A program made the translations under genes and the position numbers. Below the pieces are notes generated by a model. The model searched no databases. It saw only the letters and a list, made by a program, of their open reading frames with translations, and had not been told where the DNA came from. Below are positions 9,301-16,048 of a stretch of 17,979 nt of DNA, piece after piece. The DNA is from an uncultured Prevotellaceae bacterium (GTDB taxonomy: Bacteria > Bacteroidota > Bacteroidia > Bacteroidales > Bacteroidaceae), in contig CABSGW010000020.1 of assembly GCA_902477365.1 (NCBI GenBank), positions 1-17,979 on the forward strand. The letters run 5' to 3'. Each line of letters opens with the position of its first letter. Position 1 is the stretch's first letter.

Positions 9301-9582
9301 GTTATGGTCATCGCCGGTGGATATAAGTGGGGCACTGATGAGAATGGTCATGCCGGTTTTCATCTTTTGCGGACAGAAGCAAATCTTTTGCCTTTCTCAT
9401 ATATACTCAAATATGAAGGAGGTCCGTTTATTCCTTTGCATTTGCCCGATGTAACCACACATATAGAAGATGTCAAGAATACCACTCATGGTCCTGCCTT
9501 CTATGATCTCTCAGGCCGTCGTGTTTATGATAATTCGCGTGGTATCCGAGTGTCGAAAGGAAGAAAATATCTGATTAAGTAA
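3394..9582 (+). CDS. Secreted GH2-GH29 fusion glycosidase with duplicated beta-sandwich modules (2062 aa)
   Basis: A signal peptide (about residues 1-25) precedes a GH2-type unit: sugar-binding jelly roll (about 40-205), Ig-like domain (207-320), TIM barrel (325-690), then an Ig-like and an amidotransferase-like domain (to about 955). Candidate acid/base is Glu455 in 'FELGNEMSG' and candidate nucleophile Glu559 in 'SHETGQ'. Module A follows (970-1110), then a GH29 alpha-L-fucosidase-type unit (1130-1640) with nucleophile Asp1378 in 'DIVYFDDTA' and the signature 'VSKNGNLLLSVP'. Module B (1645-1783) repeats module A. The C-terminal 280 residues resemble Bacteroidetes surface-protein regions and end in 'FYDLSGRRV...KGRKYLIK'. 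GH2 enzymes remove beta-linked sugars and GH29 enzymes alpha-L-fucose or a related sugar, so one chain could trim two successive residues. The ATG at 3394 gives a clean signal peptide; TTG 3352 and ATG 3367 are less likely. First gene of the operon. Confidence 0.93.
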   Translation: MKKSNYRKWWLLPLGMVVCLAGMAQNRLPRANSEARENVISLSGEWQFQRDDQRAGKQEKWYNRTSFNDKIMLPSTIDEQHKGSAEAKQDGRFTRLYAYEGPAWYQRTVDIPAMMEGCSLFLCLERTKVTDVWFDGQYVGSDSSLITTQKFLLTEQAVPGVHRITVRVTNGADENPPVSGCHQMSNGTQTNWNGILGRMEIHAVRDVWLEQVQAYPNLADRNVRLRFHIKKKGQKMEGRMQLELQSWNTKKPHVFETLMLPVVMESNDTVFEYVYPLGDKMQTWDEFSPTLYRVKSTLTTTINGMNVSSVRETDFGMREITSDSQGFVINGRPAFMRGKHDAAVFPHTGYPPMDVDEWIRILKIYKDYGLNHVRCHTWCPPLAAFEAADIVGIYWLPELPHWGAVGGKVDIIQGDVEQKTEIYDNTTSYLVSEGFRMLDEMGSQPSFTMFELGNEMSGSREEMSKIISKFRDHDPRHLYAGGANNFLWAPQFTQGDDFWTTTMTGGTYGAGVYHDTKGLEVRSSYPNHNEGHVNNILCGTDYDYSSAITRFDKPIVSHETGQYQVYPNYNQIEKFTGVTRAYNLDTYRQRLEEAGMGDRAEDFFRASGQLAALCYREDIESAIRTDRFGGFQLLDLQDYPGQGTALVGMLDSYLDSKGIITPEQWREFCCEVVPLLRHKSFTYTTDETFKSRAVIANFGAADLSLKPEWTVSYADGAQIAHGSLAQTTMPCGARTDVGSIEFDLSEVKAPCKLTVTLSLPGTSYHNSYSIWVYPRKVDTSVPQGIKVFYSLNSEAQAELERGGKVLILPMSAAIPTSIDGAFQSDFWCYSMFRGYDPPGTLGICLNPQHAAFDQFPTEYHSNWQWWRMLKNGRPINLNTLPQTFRPIVEVIDNVTLNRRLGVMFEAKVGCGQLLVCSMDLQNLQAYPEARQIYASLLGYMASDKFAPTQELTIEQLGTVLTSGVPTETKVTRSIRIDDMNFSVSPAADYKLSGRTVTFDHSNNLFCTVTDGSKGYIKLNDKYARLLIPVMKCASKGSFVSSNTTLHYIDTIGHYRMHVIGDVKFNQTDSTQWIIQLDALDGGVQGIVGLSNTNWGSVLTLTLGDVCLQQTVVAPYIGDVEKSRVPIANMQEPYTGGLFGPSWESLSQYQVPEWFRNAKFGIWAHWGPQCVPEQGDWYARHMYEPGHRHYQYHVEHYGHPSQFGFKDIIHTWKAENWEPNMLMNLYKRVGARYFMAMANHHDNFDLWDSRYHKWNSVDIGPEKNIINVWQKAARAEGLPFGVSVHSSHAWVWYGTARGADTEGGMAGVPYDGNLAVSDGVGTWWEGLDPQELYVQNHEPNPWMSWDWNAGDPSVEYCEDFYNRTVDLINKYQPDIVYFDDTALPLWPASDAGLYVTANYYNSSMQWTGRAPQCVVTGKKLSGIQRRGIVEDIEKGAIDTISAIPWQTCSCLGEYHYRRSYYEDDSYKSAETVVRMLCDIVSKNGNLLLSVPMRGDGTIDDKEESILEGVARWMEVNSECIYDTRPWVVFGEGPDAETPREGRETGTYGADDFRFTVKDDSLYVIVMNRPADGRVRIKSLGTVNGKCDRKFHSLAVLGGGVPEYSREHNALLISLPASDSPIQVVKIVLSKEQLEVKEPFVLRRQNSVEDMVPTSKTFGESYKMTSTSVTFDHSNALISQNTTTNNGYLPVPEGSQKLVLHIDKVSSQGAYNTDNTTLYYVNASGELSSHNYGKIELPSEGNFDFVLPLTPDVLVDGCQGLLSISNSNWSSVLTLDVSEAYFQRGNEVAYCAWGDPTNEDTYERITNLLSRSDLNVLDLSGIEGLDASTDWHALANNPNILIFTNDNKAEQTNEVSKGRCTELYLESGSPSGFYAPCSFTAEHVQVNVPVAEDGQVLILPFDITPSDDVHLYCLTAVTGDSVYCERVWGMAEANSPLVYYSDTEVVLSGSGIVQSSDSDVSSEFFHGTYTPVMVIAGGYKWGTDENGHAGFHLLRTEANLLPFSYILKYEGGPFIPLHLPDVTTHIEDVKNTTHGPAFYDLSGRRVYDNSRGIRVSKGRKYLIK
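6301..6726 (+). repeat. Module A: first copy of an internal beta-sandwich duplication
   Basis: This encodes about residues 970-1111 of the fusion protein, between the GH2 and GH29 units. Landmarks shared in order with module B are 'VTFDHSN', 'SKG.F...NTTLHYID..G' and 'GGVQGIVGLSNTNWGSVLTL'. From the Val of VTFDHSN (996) to the Trp of NTNW (1094) is 98 residues; the same span in module B is 100. The role is unknown: a carbohydrate-binding or spacer beta-sandwich is plausible. Confidence 0.8.
8323..8742 (+). repeat. Module B: second copy of the internal beta-sandwich duplication
   Basis: This encodes about residues 1644-1783, directly after the GH29 unit. It carries 'VTFDHSN', 'SQGAYNTDNTTLYYVNASG' and 'GCQGLLSISNSNWSSVLTL' in the same order and spacing as module A. 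The nucleotide similarity is strongest at the VTFDHSN codons (6379 and 8392), which differ at only a few bases. Elsewhere the copies have diverged, so the duplication is not recent. Confidence 0.8.
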
Positions 9583-9592
9583 TCATATAGTT

Positions 9593-11917
9593 ATGAACAA
9601 AAAAGTATTGTTTTTATTTTGGGGGTTTGTCCCGCTTCTCGGAGTTGCACAGAACAGACCGTTTGCAGACAAGGAATTACAACGGCAAGTAGACGAAGTT
9701 TACAATCGTATGACGGTGGAGGAACGTACAGCTCAACTGTTTGGTATACGTCCGAGTGAAGTGATGGAGAATGGGAAGTTTTCAGTTGAAAAGTGCCGTA
9801 AGAAGTATCCTCATGGTTTTGGGCATGTGTGCCAATTTGCTTGTGGATTGGATTTGGACGGTAATGCGTTACGTGACTTTGTAAAGCAAGTACAGTTCTA
9901 TCTTATGAATGAAACATCAGCAGCTATTCCTGCCATATTTCATGAAGAAGCTATATCTGGATTTGCGGCCAAGGGGGCTACGGTTTATCCGCAGCAATTA
10001 GGGCTTTCTTGTACGTGGAACCCGGAACTGGCACGGCGTAAGACTTTTGAAACGGCAAAGGCGATGCGTGCTGTAGGTGCTACGTTTGCTTTGTCGCCCA
10101 TGATAGACTTGATACGCACAGCTCATTGGTCACGTATAGAAGAATCGTATGGCGAAGACTCCTATCTGACTGCAGCCATGGGAGCTGCCTTTGTAGAAGG
10201 GCTGCAAGGCTGTGACTGGCGTACGGGGGTAGCGGCTTGCACGAAACATTTCTTGGGCTATGGTGGTGGTTCGCGGTTACCATGGAAGGAAATTTATGAA
10301 GAGGTACTTTTTCCTCACGAGGTCGCTTTTCGCCATGCGGGCTGTAAGGTAACGATGACCTCCTATGGACGTTTTCGTAGCGAGATGGCAGTATGTAGCG
10401 ATACGTTGATTAACAAAATATTACGTAATGGTTTAAAGTTTGACGGTTTGGTCGTGAGTGACTATGGGGCGGTAGGTTACCTGAGTCAGAATGATACGGC
10501 ATTGTTGAAGAAGACGGCTGTTGAAGCTTTGAATGTAGGCAACGATTTGGAATTTCCTTCGAATAGTAATTATCGTTACCTGCCTGAACTTTTAGAAAAA
10601 GGATTGGTAGACCGCGAGGCGTTTGAAACATCAGTGAAACGCGCACTGATGTTGAAAGCAAAGTTAGGCTTGCTTGATAAAGATGCTCGTTTATGGAACG
10701 AGGGGCATATTGATCTTGATCCTGTCGAAGCACGAAAGACTGCTTATGAGTTGGCATGTCAGTCGGTGGTAATGCTTAAAAATGATGGTATATTGCCGCT
10801 TGATATAGAAGGACGGAAGGTAGCTCTTATTGGACCAAATGCCAATGCGGCTTGTTGTATGGTGGGTGATTATACCTACCAGTCGATGCGCTTCTTCTGG
10901 TGGGGCGGAAAGATAGACGCACATAATCCTGAGATTATAACGTTGAAGGAGGCATTAGGCAGACGTGTGGGAGGCGCACTTGGTTATGAACGTGGTTGTG
11001 AATGGAGCCGTCCCGGTGAAGTGAAGCTGGGGTGGGGTGGTGACCCACGTGTACGGCAGCTTACGCTTGGATTGGTGGAAACTCAAGACGATACAGATTG
11101 GCAACGCGCCATTCGTTTGGCTGAAGGTAGCGATGTGGTGATAGCTGCATTAGGAGAGAATCCTGCATTGTGTGGAGAAGCGCGTGAACGTAACAGTATA
11201 CGTTTGCCGGGCGAACAAGAAAATTTGCTTCGTGCACTGATAGCTACAGGACGTCCCGTAATATTGGTGATGTTCGGAGGGCGTCCGCAAGTAATTGGAA
11301 ATTTGGCCGATTCGTGTGCTGCCGTGCTTCAAGCATGGTATCCCGGTGAAGAAGGCGGTAATGCTGTGGCTGATATTCTTCTTGGTAATGTATGTCCGTC
11401 AGGGCGTCTTAGTGTGAGTTACCCCATGAACGAGAGCCGTGCTTCCTATTGTTACAACAATGGTGAGAAGAGTGCTGATGTGGCCTATCCTTTCGGTTAT
11501 GGATTGTCATATACCGACTTTGAATGTTCGGACTTGTATGTGCCTCGTGAGGTGAAAACAAGTGATGAGAAGTTGCATATTTCCTGTAAGGTGAAGAATG
11601 TGGGGGCACGAGTTGGAGCGGAAGTTGTGCAGTTGTATCTTTCTCCCCGTTCCGGACAACCGCTTAAGCCTATCCAGTTGAAAGGTTTTGCCCGAGTGGA
11701 ATTGGAGCCAGGAGAGAGTCGTAGGGTGGAATTTGTTCTTTCCCCCGAGCAGTTGGCTTATTATACCGATAAAGGATTTTATATGATCGAACCTGGTCGA
11801 TATGAATTTATGGTTGGAGCTTCATCAGAAGACATCCGGCAACGAGGTTTACTCACGCTTACCGGCCAAGCAGTGAAAGCGGATTTAAGAACTCATTATC
11901 TCACGTCATGGAAATAA
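9593..11917 (+). CDS. Secreted GH3 beta-glycosidase (beta-glucosidase/beta-xylosidase type, 774 aa)
   Basis: The signal peptide (MNKKVLFLFWGFVPLLGVAQ) has no lipobox cysteine, so a periplasmic enzyme is expected. The N-terminal GH3 barrel shows 'IPAIFHEEAISGF', 'GATVYPQQLGLSCTWNPEL', 'SRIEESYGEDSYL' and 'KHFLGYGGG'; the candidate nucleophile is Asp290 in 'LVVSDYGAV'. The alpha/beta sandwich contains 'CGEARERNSIRLPGEQ', where Glu529 aligns with the usual acid/base glutamate. An FnIII-like domain closes the protein ('VGAEVVQLYLSP...LKGFARVELEPGE'). All three domains have family-typical order and length. GH3 enzymes remove non-reducing beta-linked glucose, xylose or related sugars from oligosaccharides; the choice among them cannot be read from the sequence. 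The gene starts 10 bp after the fusion gene and overlaps the next by 10 bp, so it is an operon member and probably acts downstream of the other enzymes. Confidence 0.93.
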   Translation: MNKKVLFLFWGFVPLLGVAQNRPFADKELQRQVDEVYNRMTVEERTAQLFGIRPSEVMENGKFSVEKCRKKYPHGFGHVCQFACGLDLDGNALRDFVKQVQFYLMNETSAAIPAIFHEEAISGFAAKGATVYPQQLGLSCTWNPELARRKTFETAKAMRAVGATFALSPMIDLIRTAHWSRIEESYGEDSYLTAAMGAAFVEGLQGCDWRTGVAACTKHFLGYGGGSRLPWKEIYEEVLFPHEVAFRHAGCKVTMTSYGRFRSEMAVCSDTLINKILRNGLKFDGLVVSDYGAVGYLSQNDTALLKKTAVEALNVGNDLEFPSNSNYRYLPELLEKGLVDREAFETSVKRALMLKAKLGLLDKDARLWNEGHIDLDPVEARKTAYELACQSVVMLKNDGILPLDIEGRKVALIGPNANAACCMVGDYTYQSMRFFWWGGKIDAHNPEIITLKEALGRRVGGALGYERGCEWSRPGEVKLGWGGDPRVRQLTLGLVETQDDTDWQRAIRLAEGSDVVIAALGENPALCGEARERNSIRLPGEQENLLRALIATGRPVILVMFGGRPQVIGNLADSCAAVLQAWYPGEEGGNAVADILLGNVCPSGRLSVSYPMNESRASYCYNNGEKSADVAYPFGYGLSYTDFECSDLYVPREVKTSDEKLHISCKVKNVGARVGAEVVQLYLSPRSGQPLKPIQLKGFARVELEPGESRRVEFVLSPEQLAYYTDKGFYMIEPGRYEFMVGASSEDIRQRGLLTLTGQAVKADLRTHYLTSWK

Positions 11918-14001
11918 AACATATTTTTATACTCTTTCTGTTGCTTCTTCCCAATAAGGTTTCAGCACAGTCTTGGACGGCTGATAACGGTAATGGCACT
12001 TATACTAATCCTTTGTTTTATGATGAATGTTCAGATCCAGACATCATTCGCGTGGGTGAATATTTTTATATGACCGGTACTACGATGCATTCTATGCCGG
12101 GATTGGCTATTTATCGTTCACGCGATCTTGTTAATTGGTACTTTCTTACTTATGTGTTTGAAAGTCTCGAACTTGGTCCTGAATTTCGTCTCGAAAATGG
12201 AATGGAAGAATATGGGCAAGGCATTTGGGCACCTTGTCTGCGTTATCACGACGGACATTTCTACATTTTTTCTAATGTCAACAATCACGGTTTGCAAGTC
12301 TTTATTGCCGCTAATCCCCTTGGCCCTTGGGAACATAAGCAGATAGGTGGTAAGACCTATGATTTGTCCGTATTGTTCGATGACGATGGTAAGATATACG
12401 CCGTTTATGGTTACGATACGGTGAATCTTGTGGAGATAGAGCCTGATTTCTCTGGTTTTGTAGAAGGAAGCCGGCGAACCATTATTCGCGGGGGAAATGC
12501 TATGAGTGAAGGGCATCATTTCTATAAAATAGGAGGAAAATACTTCATTTTTAGCGCGAACTATAGTCCGATAGGACGGATGCAATGTGCCCGTGCCGAT
12601 AATATTTGCGGACCTTATGAGACTCGTGTAGTAAGTACGAAAGAGACATTGGGGACACAACGTGGTTATCGTGTCAACGATGGTATTATGTGGCAACCTG
12701 ATATGCCTGTGCCCGGTGACAAATTCAATGTATGGAAACCTTTGGAATGGGACTATAAAGCTGCGCCGTTGCACCAAGGTGGGATTGTAGATTTGCCCAA
12801 CGGAGAGTGGTGGGGATTTTCAATGCTTGATTTTCGTTCTGTAGGGCGTACCACATGCCTTTCTCCCATCACATGGGTGGATGGTTGGCCTTATTTCGGC
12901 TTGCCCGGTAATCTTGGACGGACACCACGCACATGGTACAAGCCCAATGTGGGTATTGATGTGGAACCTCATGCACCATTTGTACGTAGTGATAGTTTCG
13001 ATGGTAAAAGTTTGAACCCTATTTGGCAGTGGAATCACGAACCCAATAACCGTAAATGGGAATTGGCCAAAGGCGTATTACGTCTTCATACAATGCCTGC
13101 CGCTCATTTTATGTGGGCACGCAACACTCTTACTCAAAGGGGGATTGGACCTGAATCACAAGTTACCGTAACACTCGATGCCTCACATCTGAAAAATGGA
13201 GACATAGCTGGGTTGGCTTTGCTCAACCTTCCTTATGCTTGGATTGGTGTGGTACATACAGGACAAAAACAGACATTGCGTTGGTATGATATGTATAAGA
13301 ATGATACTATTGACATACCACTTTCTCAATCGAAAGTTTGGTTGCGTGCTTTTGGAAACTTTGATCAAGATATTGCCTGCCTTAGTTACAGTTTCGACGG
13401 GAAGCATTTCAAGCAATTAGGCGACAGTATTCTCATGCCTTATCAACTCAAAACTTTCCAAGGTACACGCTATGCCCTCTTTGCCTATAATGCAGAGGGA
13501 CGTGAGGGTGGATTTGCTGATTTTGACAACTTCAAACTTGATGAACCGTTAGCAGATCGTTCACAAAATATTCCTATTGGACAAATTATTCGTCTCACCA
13601 ATTATGGTTCTGGTAAGCGTGTGTGGGCTAATCCTCGCGGTATGCTTTGTAGTGCAGCTATAGGAAGTAAGCCCTATGATACTTCGGATTGTTTGTTTAG
13701 AGTACATGACCGGGGTAATGGGCGTGTGGTGCTCGAAGCCATGAATGGTACGGGTTTTATCACAGTGGTGGGAGCCGGTCTTGCAGCCGATGTTCGGCTT
13801 GTGAAGCAAGAATCAGAAGCCTGTCTTTTTATGTGGCAGGATATGTTGCGCGGACAGTGTATGCTACTTTCGATGAAGACCCAACGTTATATAGGTCTTG
13901 ATGCTCGTACTGATGAACCCTATTCCGCAGATTGGCCTGGCACAACCCCAAACCGTCGTGACGGTACGGTTTTATGTTGGGAAGTTGTATCGAAAATTTA
14001 A
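11908..14001 (+). CDS. Secreted GH43 glycosidase with GH43_C2-like and C-terminal beta-trefoil-like domains (697 aa)
   Basis: A signal peptide (MEIKHIFILFLLLLPNKVSAQ) leads into a five-bladed propeller. The GH43 triad is visible: base Asp43 in 'CSDPDII', pKa-modulating Asp152 in 'TYDLSVLFDDDG', and acid Glu201 in 'MSEGHHFYK'. Other family marks are 'GIWAPCLRYHDGHFYIF' and 'HQGGIVDLPNGEWWGF'. A concanavalin-like GH43_C2-type domain follows (about 355-550, from 'SDSFDG' to 'FADFDNFKLDEP'). The last 140 residues ('IGQIIRLTNYGSGKRVWA...') look like a fascin/ricin-type beta-trefoil, possibly sugar-binding. GH43 enzymes are mostly alpha-L-arabinofuranosidases or beta-xylosidases; activity here is not determinable. 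Two residues beside the triad differ from common forms: Leu instead of Pro after Asp152 Asp-Pro-Ser pattern, and His instead of Pro in Glu-Gly-Pro. The ATG lies 10 bp inside the GH3 gene, suggesting translational coupling. Last gene of the operon. Confidence 0.92.
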   Translation: MEIKHIFILFLLLLPNKVSAQSWTADNGNGTYTNPLFYDECSDPDIIRVGEYFYMTGTTMHSMPGLAIYRSRDLVNWYFLTYVFESLELGPEFRLENGMEEYGQGIWAPCLRYHDGHFYIFSNVNNHGLQVFIAANPLGPWEHKQIGGKTYDLSVLFDDDGKIYAVYGYDTVNLVEIEPDFSGFVEGSRRTIIRGGNAMSEGHHFYKIGGKYFIFSANYSPIGRMQCARADNICGPYETRVVSTKETLGTQRGYRVNDGIMWQPDMPVPGDKFNVWKPLEWDYKAAPLHQGGIVDLPNGEWWGFSMLDFRSVGRTTCLSPITWVDGWPYFGLPGNLGRTPRTWYKPNVGIDVEPHAPFVRSDSFDGKSLNPIWQWNHEPNNRKWELAKGVLRLHTMPAAHFMWARNTLTQRGIGPESQVTVTLDASHLKNGDIAGLALLNLPYAWIGVVHTGQKQTLRWYDMYKNDTIDIPLSQSKVWLRAFGNFDQDIACLSYSFDGKHFKQLGDSILMPYQLKTFQGTRYALFAYNAEGREGGFADFDNFKLDEPLADRSQNIPIGQIIRLTNYGSGKRVWANPRGMLCSAAIGSKPYDTSDCLFRVHDRGNGRVVLEAMNGTGFITVVGAGLAADVRLVKQESEACLFMWQDMLRGQCMLLSMKTQRYIGLDARTDEPYSADWPGTTPNRRDGTVLCWEVVSKI

Positions 14002-14061
14002 TGAAGTATTTAATCCTAGCTTTTTATAAATCGGGGAATAAATTTAAGAACGTATAATCAT

Positions 14062-14099
14062 AAAAAAAGCCGCATCCGAAGTAAAATTCCGGATGCGGC
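14062..14099 (-). terminator. Intrinsic terminator for the DUF349-protein gene
   Basis: A 10-bp perfect stem, GCCGCATCCG (14069-14078) with CGGATGCGGC (14090-14099), encloses an 11-nt loop. On the minus strand it is followed by seven T (A7 at 14062-14068 on the plus strand), a classic Rho-independent layout 28 nt beyond the DUF349 stop. In the plus direction no T-tract follows, so it may only partly stop read-through from the GH43 gene. Confidence 0.9.
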
Positions 14100-14126
14100 A
14101 AGTCGTTTATAAATGGTTTGTCTCTT

Positions 14127-15935
14127 TTATTCTGACTGTGCAGACATTTCCTTGTCGATGGCGGCAATCTTTTCGCCAATCAGGTTCAGTTCGTCTTTCA
14201 GCTTCTCCATCTTCTTGTTCATCTCGTTGAGGAGGCTGCTGCCCTTCTTAGAACTGCAAGTCAGGAAGCCCAGATTGTTTTCGTACGTCTTGATTTCGCT
14301 GCGTTTGTTTTCGTAGGCCCGTACCAAGCGTTCCCGTTCGCGGGACAAGCCTTGTCCGCCTTCTTTGGCATCGTTCTTCAAGTTGTTCTTGAAGTTGTCC
14401 AGACGGCGGCGTGCGGCCGACATGTTCAGGGCTTTGAACAGTTGGTCTACCGTTTCGTGGTAAGCCTTATAGATTTTGTCTTTCTCTTTGAAAGGTACGA
14501 AACCGATTTCGTTCCATTCCTTCATCAGTTCTCTTACGGCGTCCTGTTTGTTTTCTTCCTCGTCGGACTCCAACAAGGCTTTCAGCTTCTCGATGACCTG
14601 CTCCTTCTTTTGCAAGTTTTCTTTTTCCTCCCCACGTTGGGATGCCGTGTTCTTGCTCTTCTGTTCAAAGAAGTAGTCGCAGGCACCGATGAAACGTTGC
14701 CAAAGGGATTCGGAATGCTTTTTAGGAACGGCACCGATGGTCTTCCATTCCTTTTGTATCTGCATGAGCTTGTCGGCCGTAGCTTTCCAGTCCGTACTGT
14801 CCTTCAGTGCCTCGGCTTTTTCGCAGAGTTCCGTTTTCTTGGCCAAGTTTTGAGCCTGTTCCTCTTTCAGGCGTTTGAAGAATGCAGCCTTTTCCGTGAA
14901 GAACCGGTCGCATGCGCCACGGAAACGCTCGAAAATCTTCACGTTCATCTTTTGAGGGGCGAAACCAATGGTACGCCATTCCTTTTGCATCTCGATGATT
15001 TGCTGCGTCTGTGCCTCCCATGCAGTCGCCGTCTTGATGGCCGTCAGGTCGACGGCTTCTATTTTCTCGCAGAGTGCGGTCTTGTGTGCCAGGTTTTCTT
15101 CTTCTTTCTGCTTCAGTTCCTCGAAATATTGCTGATGACGTTTGTTCACGGCGGTAGACGCAGCCTTGAAGCGTGCCCAGATTTCTTCGCGCAATTCTTT
15201 CGCCACGGGACCCGTTTCCTTGAATTCCTGATGCAAGGCTTGCAACTGTTGGAAAGCGGATATGACATCGGCTTCTTCGTTCAGTTTCTCCGCAGTCTCG
15301 CAAAGGCGTGTCTTGATTTCCAGGTTCTTCTTGAAATCGTACTCACGGAATTCGTTGTTGAGCTTCAGTTGGTCGTAATATTGCTCTACGTACAACTGGT
15401 AGGTTTTCCACAGTTCGTTGGCTTTTTCTGCCGGGACGAGCGTCAGTTCCTTCCATTGGTTCTGGAGCTCTTTAAACTCTTTGTAGGCTTGGTTGGCTTC
15501 CTCCGGCGTGGCACTCAATACCTTGATCCGTTCCAGAATCTCTTGCTTTTTCTGCAAGTTCTCTTCTTTCTGCCGGTCCAGTTCAGCCTGCAATTCAGCT
15601 CTTTTTTGCTTGATGACGTTCATGGCCGCCTTGAATTCGTCCTCGAGCACATTCGGTGTCGGAAGGAAAGCCTCGGGCTCGCCTCCGTTTTCGATGAATT
15701 GCGCCCGGGCAGCCGCCACGTTTGCCTTATGTATTTTATAGAAAGCCTGTTTCAGGGCGTCCAACTCCTGTTTCTCGGCCGGAGCGTCGGCTTCGGCCAG
15801 TTCCTTCACTCGTGCAACGACTTCTTCCTGTGTTTGCGGCACTTCTATCGTTTGATTTTCCGTTTCGTTCACTTCAGGTGCTACGTTTTCTGTTACGTTC
15901 TCTTCCGTCTGGAGAGTTTCTTGAGAGTCCATCAT
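14127..15935 (-). CDS. DUF349-repeat coiled-coil protein (602 aa)
   Basis: An acidic, low-complexity N-terminus of about 45 residues is followed by a highly charged helical protein with five DUF349 repeats. Their anchor motifs are 'QNQWKEL', 'HQEFKETG', 'KEWRTIG', 'KEWKTIG' and 'KEWNEIG', spaced about 77-82 residues apart, with recurring 'F.GACD.FF' and 'L.KK..LCEK.EAL' segments between. The C-terminal 80 residues form a further coiled coil. There is no signal peptide, so it is cytoplasmic. Function is not established; DUF349 proteins are widespread in Bacteroidetes and Actinobacteria. A GTG at 15974 would extend the frame by 13 residues, but the ATG pair at 15935/15932 follows an A-rich stretch typical of Bacteroides starts, and a 7-of-8 TAnnTTTG-like element (15986-15993, minus) would put transcription too close to the GTG. 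It lies downstream of corA on the same strand, with no clear terminator between. Confidence 0.88.
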   Translation of the reverse strand: MMDSQETLQTEENVTENVAPEVNETENQTIEVPQTQEEVVARVKELAEADAPAEKQELDALKQAFYKIHKANVAAARAQFIENGGEPEAFLPTPNVLEDEFKAAMNVIKQKRAELQAELDRQKEENLQKKQEILERIKVLSATPEEANQAYKEFKELQNQWKELTLVPAEKANELWKTYQLYVEQYYDQLKLNNEFREYDFKKNLEIKTRLCETAEKLNEEADVISAFQQLQALHQEFKETGPVAKELREEIWARFKAASTAVNKRHQQYFEELKQKEEENLAHKTALCEKIEAVDLTAIKTATAWEAQTQQIIEMQKEWRTIGFAPQKMNVKIFERFRGACDRFFTEKAAFFKRLKEEQAQNLAKKTELCEKAEALKDSTDWKATADKLMQIQKEWKTIGAVPKKHSESLWQRFIGACDYFFEQKSKNTASQRGEEKENLQKKEQVIEKLKALLESDEEENKQDAVRELMKEWNEIGFVPFKEKDKIYKAYHETVDQLFKALNMSAARRRLDNFKNNLKNDAKEGGQGLSRERERLVRAYENKRSEIKTYENNLGFLTCSSKKGSSLLNEMNKKMEKLKDELNLIGEKIAAIDKEMSAQSE

Positions 15936-16048
15936 GTTACTTGTTTTAGTATCTGATTCGGTTTTACTATTCACTTAATCCGGCACAAATTAAGTATAAA
16001 AAACGGTGGAAACCTAAAAAATCTCCTGTTTTTTTACTTTGCCCGGCT

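Noticed and set aside
14352..15956. Long plus-strand open frame (534 codons) opposite the DUF349-protein gene
   Set aside because: It is antisense to a clearly conserved repeat protein. Its translation is a Leu/Phe-rich mirror of Glu/Lys/Gln codons with no domain. The G+C-rich helical gene keeps the opposite frame free of stops.
15936..15974. GTG start extending the DUF349 protein by 13 residues
   Set aside because: The GTG has no ribosome-binding context and is very close to a possible promoter. The ATG pair at 15935/15932 is better placed. It cannot be fully excluded.
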